Assembly: GCA_020160755.1 (NCBI GenBank)
Contig: JAIUPN010000007.1
Location: 124,001-188,000 of the forward strand
DNA: 64,000 nucleotides
Reading direction: 5' to 3'
DNA from: Pseudomonadota bacterium
GTDB taxonomy: Bacteria > Pseudomonadota > Alphaproteobacteria > Sphingomonadales > Sphingomonadaceae
Positions 16,158-24,126 of the stretch are shown piece after piece. Made by a program: the position numbers and the translations under genes. Position 1 is the stretch's first letter, and every line of letters begins with the position of its first letter. The notes under the pieces were generated by a model that made no database searches, was not told the DNA's origin, and worked only from the letters and a program-made list of their open reading frames with translations.

Positions 16158-18449
16158 GTGCCCATTCCGGTCAAAAGTCTGATGATCAGCTGGCGAACGA
16201 TCGCGCTGTCGCTGCTTCTCAGCCTCGCGGCAGGGCTGACGTCGATCGCCGAACCGATCGACCGCGTGCTCGAAGCCTTCGTCGGCAGCGTCGCATGGCG
16301 GCCCGTCACGGGCGATATCGTCATGGTCGAACTCGATGCGAAGACGCTCGACGCCTCACCCAACCGCGATTATGCGCCGCGACACTATGCACAGGTCGTC
16401 GATGCCGTGAATGCTGCGGGCGCCAGGCGGCTGCTCATCGATTTCTATTTCGACCGCCGCGAAAAGGATCGCGATTTCCCGCTGCTGGTCGACGCGGTGA
16501 AGCGGATGGACGACCGCGTCGTCCTCGCCGTCCCGACGCGCACCGCGCCCGGAACCGGCGAAAATATCTCGACCTTCCCCAGCCCCGCCTTCGGCAAGGA
16601 TGTGCCGATCGCCAGCATCGCGTGGGAAACCGAATTCTGGCAGCTGTGGCGCGTCCCGATCAGCTATGCGGCCGACGGCCGCGTGCTGCCGAGCTTCGCG
16701 TCGATCATCGCAGGAAAATACAGCAAGGAACCCGCCAACTTCCGGCTCGATTTTTCCTACGATCCGGCGACGATCCCGAACTACAGCGCCGCCGATGTCG
16801 TCAGCGGCAAGGTTGGTGCCCGCGAACTCGCCGGCAAGGACGTGATTTTCGCGCCGACCGCCCCCAATTTCCAGGACAGCTTCTTTCTCCCCGGCCACAA
16901 CCGCCTGCCCGGGGGCTATGTCCACCTGATCGCAGCCGAAACGCTGAAGCGCGGGAATCCGGTCGATGTCGGATGGCTGCCCGCCTTCCTGCTTGCCGTC
17001 GCGGTGATGATGGCGGCGCTGCTTGCGCAGGTGAAGCGCGGCTTCATGTCGCTCGCCCTCGCAACGTCGGCGCTGCTGATCGCCGGAAAGGTCCTGCTCA
17101 GCTTCATGCTGGTCACCGTCTGGATCGGTGCGGCTCTCGTCTTCATCGCGGCGATCGGTACCAATGTATCGCGCACCCGCCGCCGCGCCTCGGCGCAGCG
17201 GGAGAACCCGGTGTCGGGCCTGCCCAATTTCGAAGCGCTGCGCACGCAGGCTGCATTCGGCAGCGCGACCGTCGTCGCCGCGAAGGTCGTCAATTTCGAG
17301 GATCTGGCCGCCTTCATCCCCGGCGATGGCATCGGCAAGCTTGTCGAACAGGTCACGCGCCGCCTCCAGCTCGCGTCGCAGGGCACGACGCTCCACCATG
17401 ATCTCGACGGCACCTTCGCCTGGCTCGTCCCTTATTATCAGCACAGCCAGATCGAGGGGCAGCTCGCGGGCCTCGCCGCGCTGTTCAACGCGCCGCTGAC
17501 GATTGGCGAGCTCCGCGTCGACGTGGCGATCGCTTTCGGGGTGAACGACGAATTCGAAGGGTCGAACGCGCAGCGCCTCGCCGCCGCGCTCGTCGCCGCC
17601 GAACGCGCGATCCGCACGCGCTCGCTGTGGACCAAATATACGTCGCGCCAGAAAGAGGACGCGGGCTGGCAATTGAGCTTCCATTCGCAGCTCGAAGACG
17701 CCCTCACCGGCGGCGATATCTGGGTCGCGTTCCAGCCGCAATATGAAATCGCGTCGAAAACGCTCGTCGGCGTCGAGGCGCTCGCGCGCTGGACGCACCC
17801 GACGCGCGGCCCGATCCCGCCCGACGAATTCATCGTCCAGGCCGAAAAGAGCCAGGACATCTATCGCCTCACCCTCTTCGTCATGGATCAGGCGATCCGC
17901 TCGGCGGCGCAACTGCGCGAGCGCGGAATACACATCAACATGTCGGTCAACCTGTCGGCGACCCTGCTCGATCACAGCGACCTCGTCGGCACGATCCGCG
18001 TGATGCTCACCGCGCACCACCTGCCGCCCGAGACGTTGACGATCGAGATCACCGAAACCGCGCAGATCGAAAACAGCCGGCAGGCGCGCCAGACGCTGGC
18101 CCAGCTGCGTCGCACCGGCATCCGCCTGTCGATCGACGACTATGGCACGGGCCAGTCAAACCTCGAATATCTGACCGAAATCGAGGCCGACGAAATCAAG
18201 ATCGACAAGCGATTCGTGATGACGATGCGCGATTCGCAGCGGAACCTCGAAGTGGTTAAATCGACGATCGATCTGGCGCATCGTCTGGGCGCCGTGGCGG
18301 TCGCCGAAGGCATCGAGGACGCCGAAACCATGACGCTGCTTGCCAGCCTCGGCTGCGACGTCGGACAGGGCTATCATCTTGGGAAACCTCAACTGTTTTC
18401 CGAGCTCGCCGGCACGCTCACCGCCCCTCCCCGGAACCGCACCGCATAA
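16158..18449 (+). CDS. CHASE2-degenerate GGDEF-EAL cyclic-di-GMP protein
   Basis: 763 residues. An N-terminal helix (about 9-28) leads into a periplasmic CHASE2 sensor (about 30-270), three further helices (about 275-340), a GGDEF-like domain and a C-terminal EAL domain. The EAL signature is E540-A541-L542 in VGVEALARW, with later SVNLSA, TIEITE, D660-D661-Y-G-T-G, IKIDKRF and AEGIED, so phosphodiesterase activity on c-di-GMP is plausible. The GGDEF loop is lost (the position reads HDLDGTFAW), so no cyclase is expected. The GTG at 16158 is selected because GGAG lies 6 bases upstream; a TTG 15 bases earlier has none. A CtrA-like box precedes it. Confidence 0.88.
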   Translation: MPIPVKSLMISWRTIALSLLLSLAAGLTSIAEPIDRVLEAFVGSVAWRPVTGDIVMVELDAKTLDASPNRDYAPRHYAQVVDAVNAAGARRLLIDFYFDRREKDRDFPLLVDAVKRMDDRVVLAVPTRTAPGTGENISTFPSPAFGKDVPIASIAWETEFWQLWRVPISYAADGRVLPSFASIIAGKYSKEPANFRLDFSYDPATIPNYSAADVVSGKVGARELAGKDVIFAPTAPNFQDSFFLPGHNRLPGGYVHLIAAETLKRGNPVDVGWLPAFLLAVAVMMAALLAQVKRGFMSLALATSALLIAGKVLLSFMLVTVWIGAALVFIAAIGTNVSRTRRRASAQRENPVSGLPNFEALRTQAAFGSATVVAAKVVNFEDLAAFIPGDGIGKLVEQVTRRLQLASQGTTLHHDLDGTFAWLVPYYQHSQIEGQLAGLAALFNAPLTIGELRVDVAIAFGVNDEFEGSNAQRLAAALVAAERAIRTRSLWTKYTSRQKEDAGWQLSFHSQLEDALTGGDIWVAFQPQYEIASKTLVGVEALARWTHPTRGPIPPDEFIVQAEKSQDIYRLTLFVMDQAIRSAAQLRERGIHINMSVNLSATLLDHSDLVGTIRVMLTAHHLPPETLTIEITETAQIENSRQARQTLAQLRRTGIRLSIDDYGTGQSNLEYLTEIEADEIKIDKRFVMTMRDSQRNLEVVKSTIDLAHRLGAVAVAEGIEDAETMTLLASLGCDVGQGYHLGKPQLFSELAGTLTAPPRNRTA

Positions 18450-18476
18450 CTGCCAGTCTGGCGGCAATGATTATAG

Positions 18477-18491
18477 TTAAGACTCGATTTA
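18477..18491 (+). promoter_or_regulatory. CtrA-like box before the 20-codon gene
   Basis: ttaagactcgattta fits TTAA-N7-TTTA, one mismatch from the CtrA consensus. It lies in an AT-rich stretch (18470-18525) that also contains ttaattaagg and gttaac and presumably holds the promoter. Confidence 0.35.
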
Positions 18492-18557
18492 CCTTGTTAA
18501 TTAAGGTATACGCTCCGTTAACTGTTCCTCGTGGGCAGTACGAACAGGAGACAAGTC

Positions 18558-18620
18558 ATGGGTTGGTTTTGGCGATTCCTGGGCGGCGGCGGCACCGATA
18601 GCGGTGGCGGCCAAGCCTAA
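18558..18620 (+). CDS. 20-residue peptide gene with its own terminator
   Basis: The peptide has an aromatic head (MGWFWRFL) and a Gly-rich polar tail (GGGGTDSGGGQA). An AGGAG ribosome site ends 8 bases before the ATG, an AT-rich promoter-like region lies upstream, and a strong hairpin with a T-run starts 20 bases after the stop. All parts of a complete gene are therefore present. The function is unknown. The amphipathic W/F/R head could lie on a membrane surface. Alternatively the transcript may be a small RNA with an incidental frame. Confidence 0.5.
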   Translation: MGWFWRFLGGGGTDSGGGQA

Positions 18621-18639
18621 GCAGGAAACAGTTTCAGGA

Positions 18640-18674
18640 GGGGCTCCGGCATCGCCGGGGCCCTTTCTTTTTGT
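18640..18674 (+). terminator. Rho-independent terminator
   Basis: A ten-bp stem (gggctccggc with gccggggccc, one G-T pair) with a tiny loop is followed by tttcttttt. It terminates the 20-codon transcript. Confidence 0.92.
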
Positions 18675-18944
18675 CCGGCTTCTTTTGCCCGGCACAGACC
18701 CGAACGAGGCGACCCGCTGCCCTTCCTGCCCCGCGACAGGCCTGGTGGCACCAATTCGCCGCGCGCTTCGGGCCGCCACAATTTTCGCCTTGTGAGGCGC
18801 GTTCCGGCGATCGCCGCCAAAACCCGCGGAATGCCTTGCCCGCCGCGTGCGGAGCGTCCATCAGCAGCGACGAGACGAATCAAATTATCGACGAGTTGAG
18901 TCGTCAATCTGTCATTTACTCTCTTGCATCGCAGCGCCGACGTG
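18675..18944. other. Intergenic stretch without recognised gene
   Basis: Between the terminator and the NrdR boxes I see no frame with a ribosome site, no tRNA and no repeat. The last 50 bases become AT-richer (caaattatcgacgagttgag), as expected near the nrdA promoter. Confidence 0.5.
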
Positions 18945-18992
18945 GCACTATAGGTGGTGGGTCAACCACGGGGGCACCCCAATAAATTGTAT
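18945..18992 (+). promoter_or_regulatory. Tandem NrdR boxes upstream of nrdA
   Basis: Box 1 is gcactataggtggtgg (18945-18960) and box 2 is ccccaataaattgtat (18977-18992). Against the published pattern acaCwAtATaTwGtgt they match 11 and 12 of 16 positions. The gap of 16 bases (32 start to start, same helix face) is the spacing expected for the NrdR repressor of ribonucleotide reductase genes. Confidence 0.65.
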
Positions 18993-19002
18993 AAGGCTGC
19001 AA

Positions 19003-19086
19003 ATGGCGGATTTCCGTCGTCCATCGCATATGGACACGGGAAAACCCTTCTTGCGCTCAAAAAAGTGCCCACGCGGACGGGTTTAG
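19003..19086 (+). CDS. Possible 27-codon leader frame ahead of nrdA
   Basis: ATG with AAGG 6 bases upstream opens a 27-residue basic frame (MADFRRPSHMDTGKPFLRSK... ending PRGRV). It lies just after the second NrdR box and 84 bases before the nrdA start. It might be a leader peptide or may be chance; nothing in its sequence resembles a known attenuator peptide. Confidence 0.2.
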   Translation: MADFRRPSHMDTGKPFLRSKKCPRGRV

Positions 19087-19170
19087 ATGCTAAGACCGGG
19101 GCTTCGTCCCGAGTCGAACAAGACAGGAACAAAGCGCATTATTTGCGCGTTCAGATCGGGGGCGAATTCG

Positions 19171-21117
19171 ATGGATTTTCGGGAAACGGAACGGGTGGAG
19201 ACGAGCGACGTGGCGACGATGGAACTGGCAAAGAACGATGCTCCGGCAGCGCCCGAATCGAAGGATGATTCGGCGCCGGCGGCAAAGCTCAACGACAGCA
19301 GCGAGCCCAAGGTGCACGCGCGCCGGTTCGAGATCGTGACCGACAAGAGCCGCGACGCGCTGCTTACCGATTTCGGCAAGGAAACGCTCGAGGATCGCTA
19401 CCTCCTCCCCGGCGAATCATATCAGGATCTCTTCGCGCGCGTCGCCGACGCCTATGCCGACGATCAGGATCACGCCCAGCGCCTCTACGACTATATCTCG
19501 AAGCTGTGGTTCATGCCCGCCACCCCCGTGCTGTCGAACGGCGGCACCGGCCGCGGTCTGCCGATCAGCTGCTATCTGAACTCGGTCGACGACAGCCTTG
19601 AGGGCATCGTCGGCACGTGGAACGAGAATGTCTGGCTGGCGAGCCGCGGCGGCGGCATCGGCACCTATTGGGGCGCGGTGCGCGGCATCGGCGAACCCGT
19701 CGGCCTCAACGGCAAGACCAGCGGCATCATCCCCTTCGTCCGCGTGATGGACAGCCTCACCCTCGCGATTTCGCAAGGTTCGCTCCGCCGCGGTTCGGCT
19801 GCCTGCTATCTCGACATCTCGCACCCCGAGATCGAGGAGTTCCTCGAGGTCCGCAAGCCGTCGGGCGACTTCAACCGCAAGGCGCTGAACCTCCACCACG
19901 GCGTGCTGATCACCGACGAGTTCATGGAGGCCGTCCGCGACGGCGCCGAATTCAACCTGCGCAGCCCCAAGGACCAGAGCGTCCGCGGCACCGTCGACGC
20001 GCGCGGGCTGTTCCAGAAGCTCGTCGAGACGCGCCTCGCGACGGGCGAGCCCTACATCATCTTCATCGACCAGGTGAACCGCATGATGCCGAAGCATCAT
20101 CGCGACCTCGGGCTCAAGGTCACGACCTCGAACCTCTGCTCGGAAATCACGCTGCCGACCGGCCGCGACCATCTGGGTCAGGATCGCACCGCGGTCTGCT
20201 GCCTCTCGTCGCTCAACCTCGAAACCTGGGACGAGTGGAACGGCGACAAGCGCTTCATCGAAGACGTGATGCGCATGCTCGACAACGTCCTGCAGGACTA
20301 TATCGACCGCGCCCCGCCCGAAATGGCGCGCGCCAAATATAGCGCGAGCCGCGAACGCTCGGTCGGCCTCGGCGTCATGGGCTTCCACAGCTTCCTTCAG
20401 GCGCGCGGCCTGCCGTTCGAGGGCGCGATGGCGAAATCGTCGAACCTTCGCGTCTTCAAGCATATCCGCGCGCAGGTCGATCAGGCGTCGATGCTGCTCG
20501 CGAACGAGCGCGGCCCCTGCCCCGACGCCGCCGATCAGGGCGTGATGGAGCGTTTCAGCTGCAAGATGGCGATCGCGCCGACCGCGTCGATCAGCATCAT
20601 CTGCGGCGGCACCAGCGCGTGCATCGAGCCGATCCCGGCGAACATCTACACGCACAAGACGCTTTCGGGCAGCTTCTCGATCCGCAACCCGCACCTCGAA
20701 GCCCTCCTCGTCGACAAGGCAAAGAACAGCGACGCGGTGTGGAACTCGATCCTCGAACGCGGCGGCAGCGTCCAGCACCTCGACTTCCTGTCGCAGGACG
20801 AAAAGGACTGCTACAAGACCAGCTTCGAAATCGACCAGCGCTGGCTGCTCGAACTCTCGGCCGACCGCACGCCCTATATCGATCAGGCGCAGTCGCTGAA
20901 CCTGTTCATCCCGGCGGACGTCGAGAAATGGGATCTGCTCATGCTCCACTACCGTGCGTGGGAACTCGGCATCAAATCGCTCTATTATCTCCGCTCGAAA
21001 TCGGTGCAGCGCGCCGGCTTCGCGGGCGGGGTCGAGGCCGACAACACCGCCGAAGCTCCGAAGTTCGAACTGAGCGCCGAGAGCACCGACTATGACGAGT
21101 GCCTGGCCTGCCAGTGA
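19171..21117 (+). CDS. nrdA: Class Ia ribonucleotide reductase, alpha subunit
   Basis: 648 residues. It reduces NDPs to dNDPs together with NrdB. Active-site residues are visible: C134 (ISCYLNSV, redox pair), N321-L-C323-S-E325 (radical-site loop SNLCSEITLPT), AVCCLSSLNLE (second redox Cys), and the C-terminal swinging pair CLACQ (C644, C647). The ATG at 19171 is chosen over a frame-open start at 19087 because it has a GGGGG site and no conserved residues lie before it. The N-terminus is a disordered Ala/Asp/Glu/Lys stretch (to about residue 50) instead of an ATP-cone, so the dATP off-switch is missing. Tandem NrdR boxes lie upstream. Confidence 0.96.
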   Translation: MDFRETERVETSDVATMELAKNDAPAAPESKDDSAPAAKLNDSSEPKVHARRFEIVTDKSRDALLTDFGKETLEDRYLLPGESYQDLFARVADAYADDQDHAQRLYDYISKLWFMPATPVLSNGGTGRGLPISCYLNSVDDSLEGIVGTWNENVWLASRGGGIGTYWGAVRGIGEPVGLNGKTSGIIPFVRVMDSLTLAISQGSLRRGSAACYLDISHPEIEEFLEVRKPSGDFNRKALNLHHGVLITDEFMEAVRDGAEFNLRSPKDQSVRGTVDARGLFQKLVETRLATGEPYIIFIDQVNRMMPKHHRDLGLKVTTSNLCSEITLPTGRDHLGQDRTAVCCLSSLNLETWDEWNGDKRFIEDVMRMLDNVLQDYIDRAPPEMARAKYSASRERSVGLGVMGFHSFLQARGLPFEGAMAKSSNLRVFKHIRAQVDQASMLLANERGPCPDAADQGVMERFSCKMAIAPTASISIICGGTSACIEPIPANIYTHKTLSGSFSIRNPHLEALLVDKAKNSDAVWNSILERGGSVQHLDFLSQDEKDCYKTSFEIDQRWLLELSADRTPYIDQAQSLNLFIPADVEKWDLLMLHYRAWELGIKSLYYLRSKSVQRAGFAGGVEADNTAEAPKFELSAESTDYDECLACQ

Positions 21118-21133
21118 GCCTTCGCCCCTCTCT

Positions 21134-21211
21134 CGTCACCCCGGACTTGATCCGGGGTCCACGCGAGGGAGAGCAACCCATCGATGGATTCCGGCCTTCG
21201 CCGGAATGACG
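21134..21211. repeat. Hybrid palindromic repeat between nrdA and nrdB
   Basis: The left arm is of the cttgatccgg subtype (cgtcaccccggacttgatcc). The right arm is of the gaaagcgg-like subtype (ggattccggccttcgccgga ending atgacg). It fills most of the 123-base gap inside the operon, 29 bases before the nrdB start codon. Confidence 0.8.
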
Positions 21212-21240
21212 AACAAGATTTGATCCGAGGATAAGCAGCC

Positions 21241-22305
21241 ATGTCCCTTCTCGAAGCCCGCAAGACCTACAAGCCCTTCGAATATCCCTGGGCCTATGAT
21301 TTCTGGAAACGCCAGCAGCAGATCCACTGGGTTCCCGAGGAAGTGCCGCTGGGCGAGGATTGCCGCGACTGGGCGCAGAAGATCAGCGACCATGAACGCA
21401 ACCTGCTCACGCAGATTTTCCGCTTCTTCACGCAGGCCGATATCGAGGTGCAGGATTGCTACCACGACAAGTACGGCCGCGTGTTCAAGCCGACCGAGAT
21501 CAAGATGATGCTGACCGCGTTCAGCAACATGGAGACCGTGCACATCGCGGCCTATTCGCACCTGCTCGACACGATCGGCATGCCCGAAAGCGAATATGGC
21601 ATGTTCCTCGAATATGACGAGATGCGCGCCAAGCACGACTATATGGGCACCTTCGGCGTCGACAGCGACGAGGATATCGCGCGCACGCTCGCGATGTTCG
21701 GCGGCTTTACCGAGGGGCTCCAGCTCTTCGCCAGCTTCGCGATGCTGATGAACTTCCCGCGCTTCAACAAGATGAAGGGCATGGGCCAGATCGTCAGCTG
21801 GTCGATCCGCGACGAAAGCCTCCACTGCGAAGGCATCATCAAGCTGTTCCATACCTTTGTGAAGGAACGCGACTGCCTGACCAAGGCGGTGAAGGAAGAC
21901 ATCATCGACACCTGCCAGAAGACGGTGCGGCTCGAAGATGCGTTCATCGACCTCGCGTTCGAACAGGGCCCCGTCCCCGGCATGACGCCAAAGGAAATCA
22001 AGCGCTACATCCGCTACATCGCCGACTGGCGCCTCGGGCAGCTCGGCTTCCAGCCGATCTACATGATCGACGAGCACCCGCTCCCCTGGCTCGCCCCGCT
22101 GCTCAACGGCGTCGAGCACGCGAACTTCTTCGAAACGCGCGCGACCGAGTACAGCAAGGGCGCGACGCGCGGCGACTGGAACACCGTGTGGACCAGCTTC
22201 GACAGCCGCAAGAAGGCGAAGAACAGCGAAGACGCGAGCCCCGTCAACGACGCCGAAGCCGACGGCGAAGACATGTTCAAGCAAGCCGGCATCGCCGCCG
22301 AGTAA
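21241..22305 (+). CDS. nrdB: Class Ia ribonucleotide reductase, beta subunit
   Basis: 354 residues. It holds the di-iron/tyrosyl-radical site that supplies the radical to NrdA. D67, E98, H101 and the radical tyrosine Y105 are in METVHIAAYSHLLD. The second half carries FTEGLQLFASFAML and RDESLHCEG, which supply the remaining iron ligands. No ATP-cone is present at its N-terminus, so neither subunit has the usual overall activity site. It lies downstream of nrdA with a repeat in between, and is followed by a hairpin. Confidence 0.96.
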   Translation: MSLLEARKTYKPFEYPWAYDFWKRQQQIHWVPEEVPLGEDCRDWAQKISDHERNLLTQIFRFFTQADIEVQDCYHDKYGRVFKPTEIKMMLTAFSNMETVHIAAYSHLLDTIGMPESEYGMFLEYDEMRAKHDYMGTFGVDSDEDIARTLAMFGGFTEGLQLFASFAMLMNFPRFNKMKGMGQIVSWSIRDESLHCEGIIKLFHTFVKERDCLTKAVKEDIIDTCQKTVRLEDAFIDLAFEQGPVPGMTPKEIKRYIRYIADWRLGQLGFQPIYMIDEHPLPWLAPLLNGVEHANFFETRATEYSKGATRGDWNTVWTSFDSRKKAKNSEDASPVNDAEADGEDMFKQAGIAAE

Positions 22306-22316
22306 GCGACCGATAA

Positions 22317-22346
22317 ACCCCTCCCGCCTGCGGGAGGGGTGCTATT
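22317..22346 (+). terminator. Hairpin after nrdB, probable terminator
   Basis: A near-perfect stem accccctcccgc-type (acccctcccgc with gcgggaggggt) is followed by gctattt. A second hairpin lies directly behind. Confidence 0.7.
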
Positions 22347-22350
22347 TGTG

Positions 22351-22376
22351 AACCCCGGCGAACGCCGGGGCCCAGC
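22351..22376. repeat. Short palindromic repeat half (ggcgaacgccgggg)
   Basis: aaccccggcgaacgccgggg forms a compact hairpin (ccccggcg / cgccgggg) of the same family as the longer repeats, here without its partner arm. Confidence 0.6.
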
Positions 22377-22426
22377 GAGGAACAAACCACCTCGCATCAG
22401 ACACCCAGACGTCAGAGGCCAACCAA

Positions 22427-22651
22427 ATGACCGAAAAACAGAAACTCCTGATCCTCAGCCAGCCGCAGCGCGCGACCCTCGAAGGCCTGTCGAACCGCCG
22501 CCCCCAACTCCCCACCGACGCGGTCCGCGACGAACTCGCCACGCTGGGCCTCGTCGTGAAGCAGGGCGCCAAATGGGCGCTGACCCCGCAGGGCAAGAAG
22601 GTGCTGGCGGCAAGCTCGAACCGGCGCAACTCGGGCGGGTTTTCGGTTTGA
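22427..22651 (+). CDS. Small protein, possibly a winged-helix fold
   Basis: 74 residues, basic. The body, QRATLEGLSNRRPQLPTDAVRDELATLGLVVKQGAKWALTPQGKKVLAAS, reads as helix-turn-helix followed by a strand-loop-strand ending in an LTPQG(K)KVL tail, which is common in winged-helix domains. No enzyme motif is present. The start has only weak ribosome-binding signal. High-GC codon use matches the core genome, unlike the DUF4145 gene that follows. Confidence 0.55.
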   Translation: MTEKQKLLILSQPQRATLEGLSNRRPQLPTDAVRDELATLGLVVKQGAKWALTPQGKKVLAASSNRRNSGGFSV

Positions 22652-22711
22652 GTAAACTGAAATGTATATCTCATATATATCGCAGAGTGGATCAGAACGG
22701 ATTGACATCGG

Positions 22712-23365
22712 ATGGCTTTAGAGTTTTCTCACGACTGCCCATATTGTAAAACTAATAGCATTGGCTTCACCGGTCGATATAACTGGACAATACCCGGCGT
22801 TGGGAATCAAAAATTCATACTGGCAACGTGCAACGGATGCCATGCAGGTGTCATTTTTCTATTCCGCCTGAACAACCACACGTCAGATTATGATTTTAGC
22901 AAAGCCAATGGCAACTTAGCTTCCAATGGCCTGCAAACTATGCATTCGTGGCCTCAAACTGCACACAACGACATACCCGAAGATATCCCTGTGCAATTGC
23001 TTGGTCTTTTGACTCAAGCGATCAAGTGCCTTCGTCAAGGCGCTTGGGATGCAGCCGGGATGACGTTTAGAAAAGTAATAGATGTATCGACAAAGCTTCT
23101 AGACTCGTCGTTTTCAAAAAAACCACTTGCCTATCGTATCGATGATTTAGAAAAATCGGGGAAGCTGACTGCCGATATAAAAAGTTGGGCTCATGAAATT
23201 CGGCTCGATGGCAATGATGCAGCACATGAGGACGATCCGTTTACTAGAGAGCAGGCGGAGGCCCTGCACTCATTTGTAGATGCATATCTTCGATATATCT
23301 ATACTCTGCCCAAAATGGTCGAACGAAGCCGCGAAACCAGAGATTTAGCTAATGGCAAGGCCTAA
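22712..23365 (+). CDS. DUF4145 protein with N-terminal zinc ribbon (AT-rich, foreign)
   Basis: 217 residues. Residues 9-12 (CPYC) and 40-43 (CNGC) form a zinc ribbon. The C-terminal half has the DUF4145 layout: a helical bundle with LLTQAIKCLRQGAWDAAGMTFRKVID and WAHEIRLDGNDAAHEDDPFTREQAEAL. The family is found alone and fused to restriction or HEPN-like proteins. GC content is clearly lower than its neighbours and the codons differ, which suggests acquisition. Function is unknown; a defence-related role is a guess from family distribution. Upstream DNA is AT-rich (tgtatatctcatatatatcg). Confidence 0.75.
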   Translation: MALEFSHDCPYCKTNSIGFTGRYNWTIPGVGNQKFILATCNGCHAGVIFLFRLNNHTSDYDFSKANGNLASNGLQTMHSWPQTAHNDIPEDIPVQLLGLLTQAIKCLRQGAWDAAGMTFRKVIDVSTKLLDSSFSKKPLAYRIDDLEKSGKLTADIKSWAHEIRLDGNDAAHEDDPFTREQAEALHSFVDAYLRYIYTLPKMVERSRETRDLANGKA

Positions 23366-23438
23366 GAATTACGCCCGTAATTACGGTATGGGAATTACCG
23401 TGGTGCAAAAAAATCCCCAATTAGTCGTACGCCGCATG

Positions 23439-23525
23439 GATGCCGGATCAAGTCCGGCATGACGATCCGAAGAGCCCCCCACTCCGACCCCATCTTCGTC
23501 ACCCCGGACTTGATCCGGGGTCCAT
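23439..23525. repeat. Two palindromic repeat arms left of the GIY-YIG gene
   Basis: gatgccggatcaagtccggc plus atgacg (23439-23464) is followed 32 bases later by cgtcaccccggacttgatcc (23497-23516) and ggggtcc. They are opposed arms of the window-wide repeat, in outward order, and lie just before the GIY-YIG start. Confidence 0.75.
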
Positions 23526-23546
23526 CGCTGCCCTAGCCTCCACCCC

Positions 23547-23972
23547 GTGCACGCCGACTTCCAGCCCTGCGCCTATATCATGGCGAGCGCACGGCACGGC
23601 ACGCTCTACACCGGCGTCACCTCGCACCTGATCCAGCGCGTCCGCCAGCATCGGGGCGGCAGTTTCGGCGGCTTCACCGATCGCTATGGCGTAAAGACGC
23701 TCGTCTGGCTCGAACTCGCCGGGACGATGCACGCCGCGATCACGCGCGAGAAGCAGATCAAGAACTGGCAGCGCAAATGGAAGATCGAGCTGATCGAGGC
23801 GGCTAACCCGGATTGGCGCGACTTGGCCGAGGAATTGGGGTTGCCGCCCCTTTCCGGCGGACACCGCCCTCCCTTCCCTCGTCATGCCGGACTTGATCCG
23901 GCATCCACGACGACGGCCGCCCAATGTATCCCGGATCAAGGCGAACGAGTCACGAGCCTCGTTCGCGGGTGA
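23547..23972 (+). CDS. GIY-YIG endonuclease-domain protein with repeat-encoded tail
   Basis: 141 residues. The GIY-YIG domain (residues 8-90) contains AYIMASARHGTLYTGVT with Y10 and Y21, the catalytic R31 (LIQRVRQH) and E69 (REKQIKNW). Stand-alone proteins of this size in Proteobacteria are called UPF0213-like and their role is not settled; the domain cleaves DNA in other families. The GTG at 23547 is used because the domain needs residues upstream of the first ATG (23580). From residue 112 (RHAGLDPAS...) the frame runs through a palindromic repeat, so about 30 residues are repeat-derived. Copies of the repeat flank both ends. Confidence 0.82.
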   Translation: MHADFQPCAYIMASARHGTLYTGVTSHLIQRVRQHRGGSFGGFTDRYGVKTLVWLELAGTMHAAITREKQIKNWQRKWKIELIEAANPDWRDLAEELGLPPLSGGHRPPFPRHAGLDPASTTTAAQCIPDQGERVTSLVRG

Positions 23973-23975
23973 CGA
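23880..23975. repeat. Palindromic repeat overlapping the GIY-YIG 3' end
   Basis: gtcatgccggacttgatccg and gcatccacga open it. After a short spacer it continues as cccggatcaaggcgaacgag, tcacgag and cctcgttcgcgggtgacga, with a 9-bp stem gcgaacgag/ctcgttcgc. The GIY-YIG reading frame ends inside it. Confidence 0.8.
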
Positions 23976-24126
23976 ATGGGTAATCAAGGCAGACGGCCCG
24001 TAGATCCACCGCCTGTCCCCAAAAAAACTGGGGGCAAACCCGAAAAATCATCCTCTGGGCCGCCAGCCCATATTGGGGCAGGCAGTGTCCGAACGGACTT
24101 CGATGACCGACAGGACAGGAGGATCG

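Noticed and set aside
23367..23405. attachment site from the gtaattacgg / ggaattaccg repeats
   Set aside because: The pieces are short, no integrase is near and no second copy bounds the DUF4145 gene.
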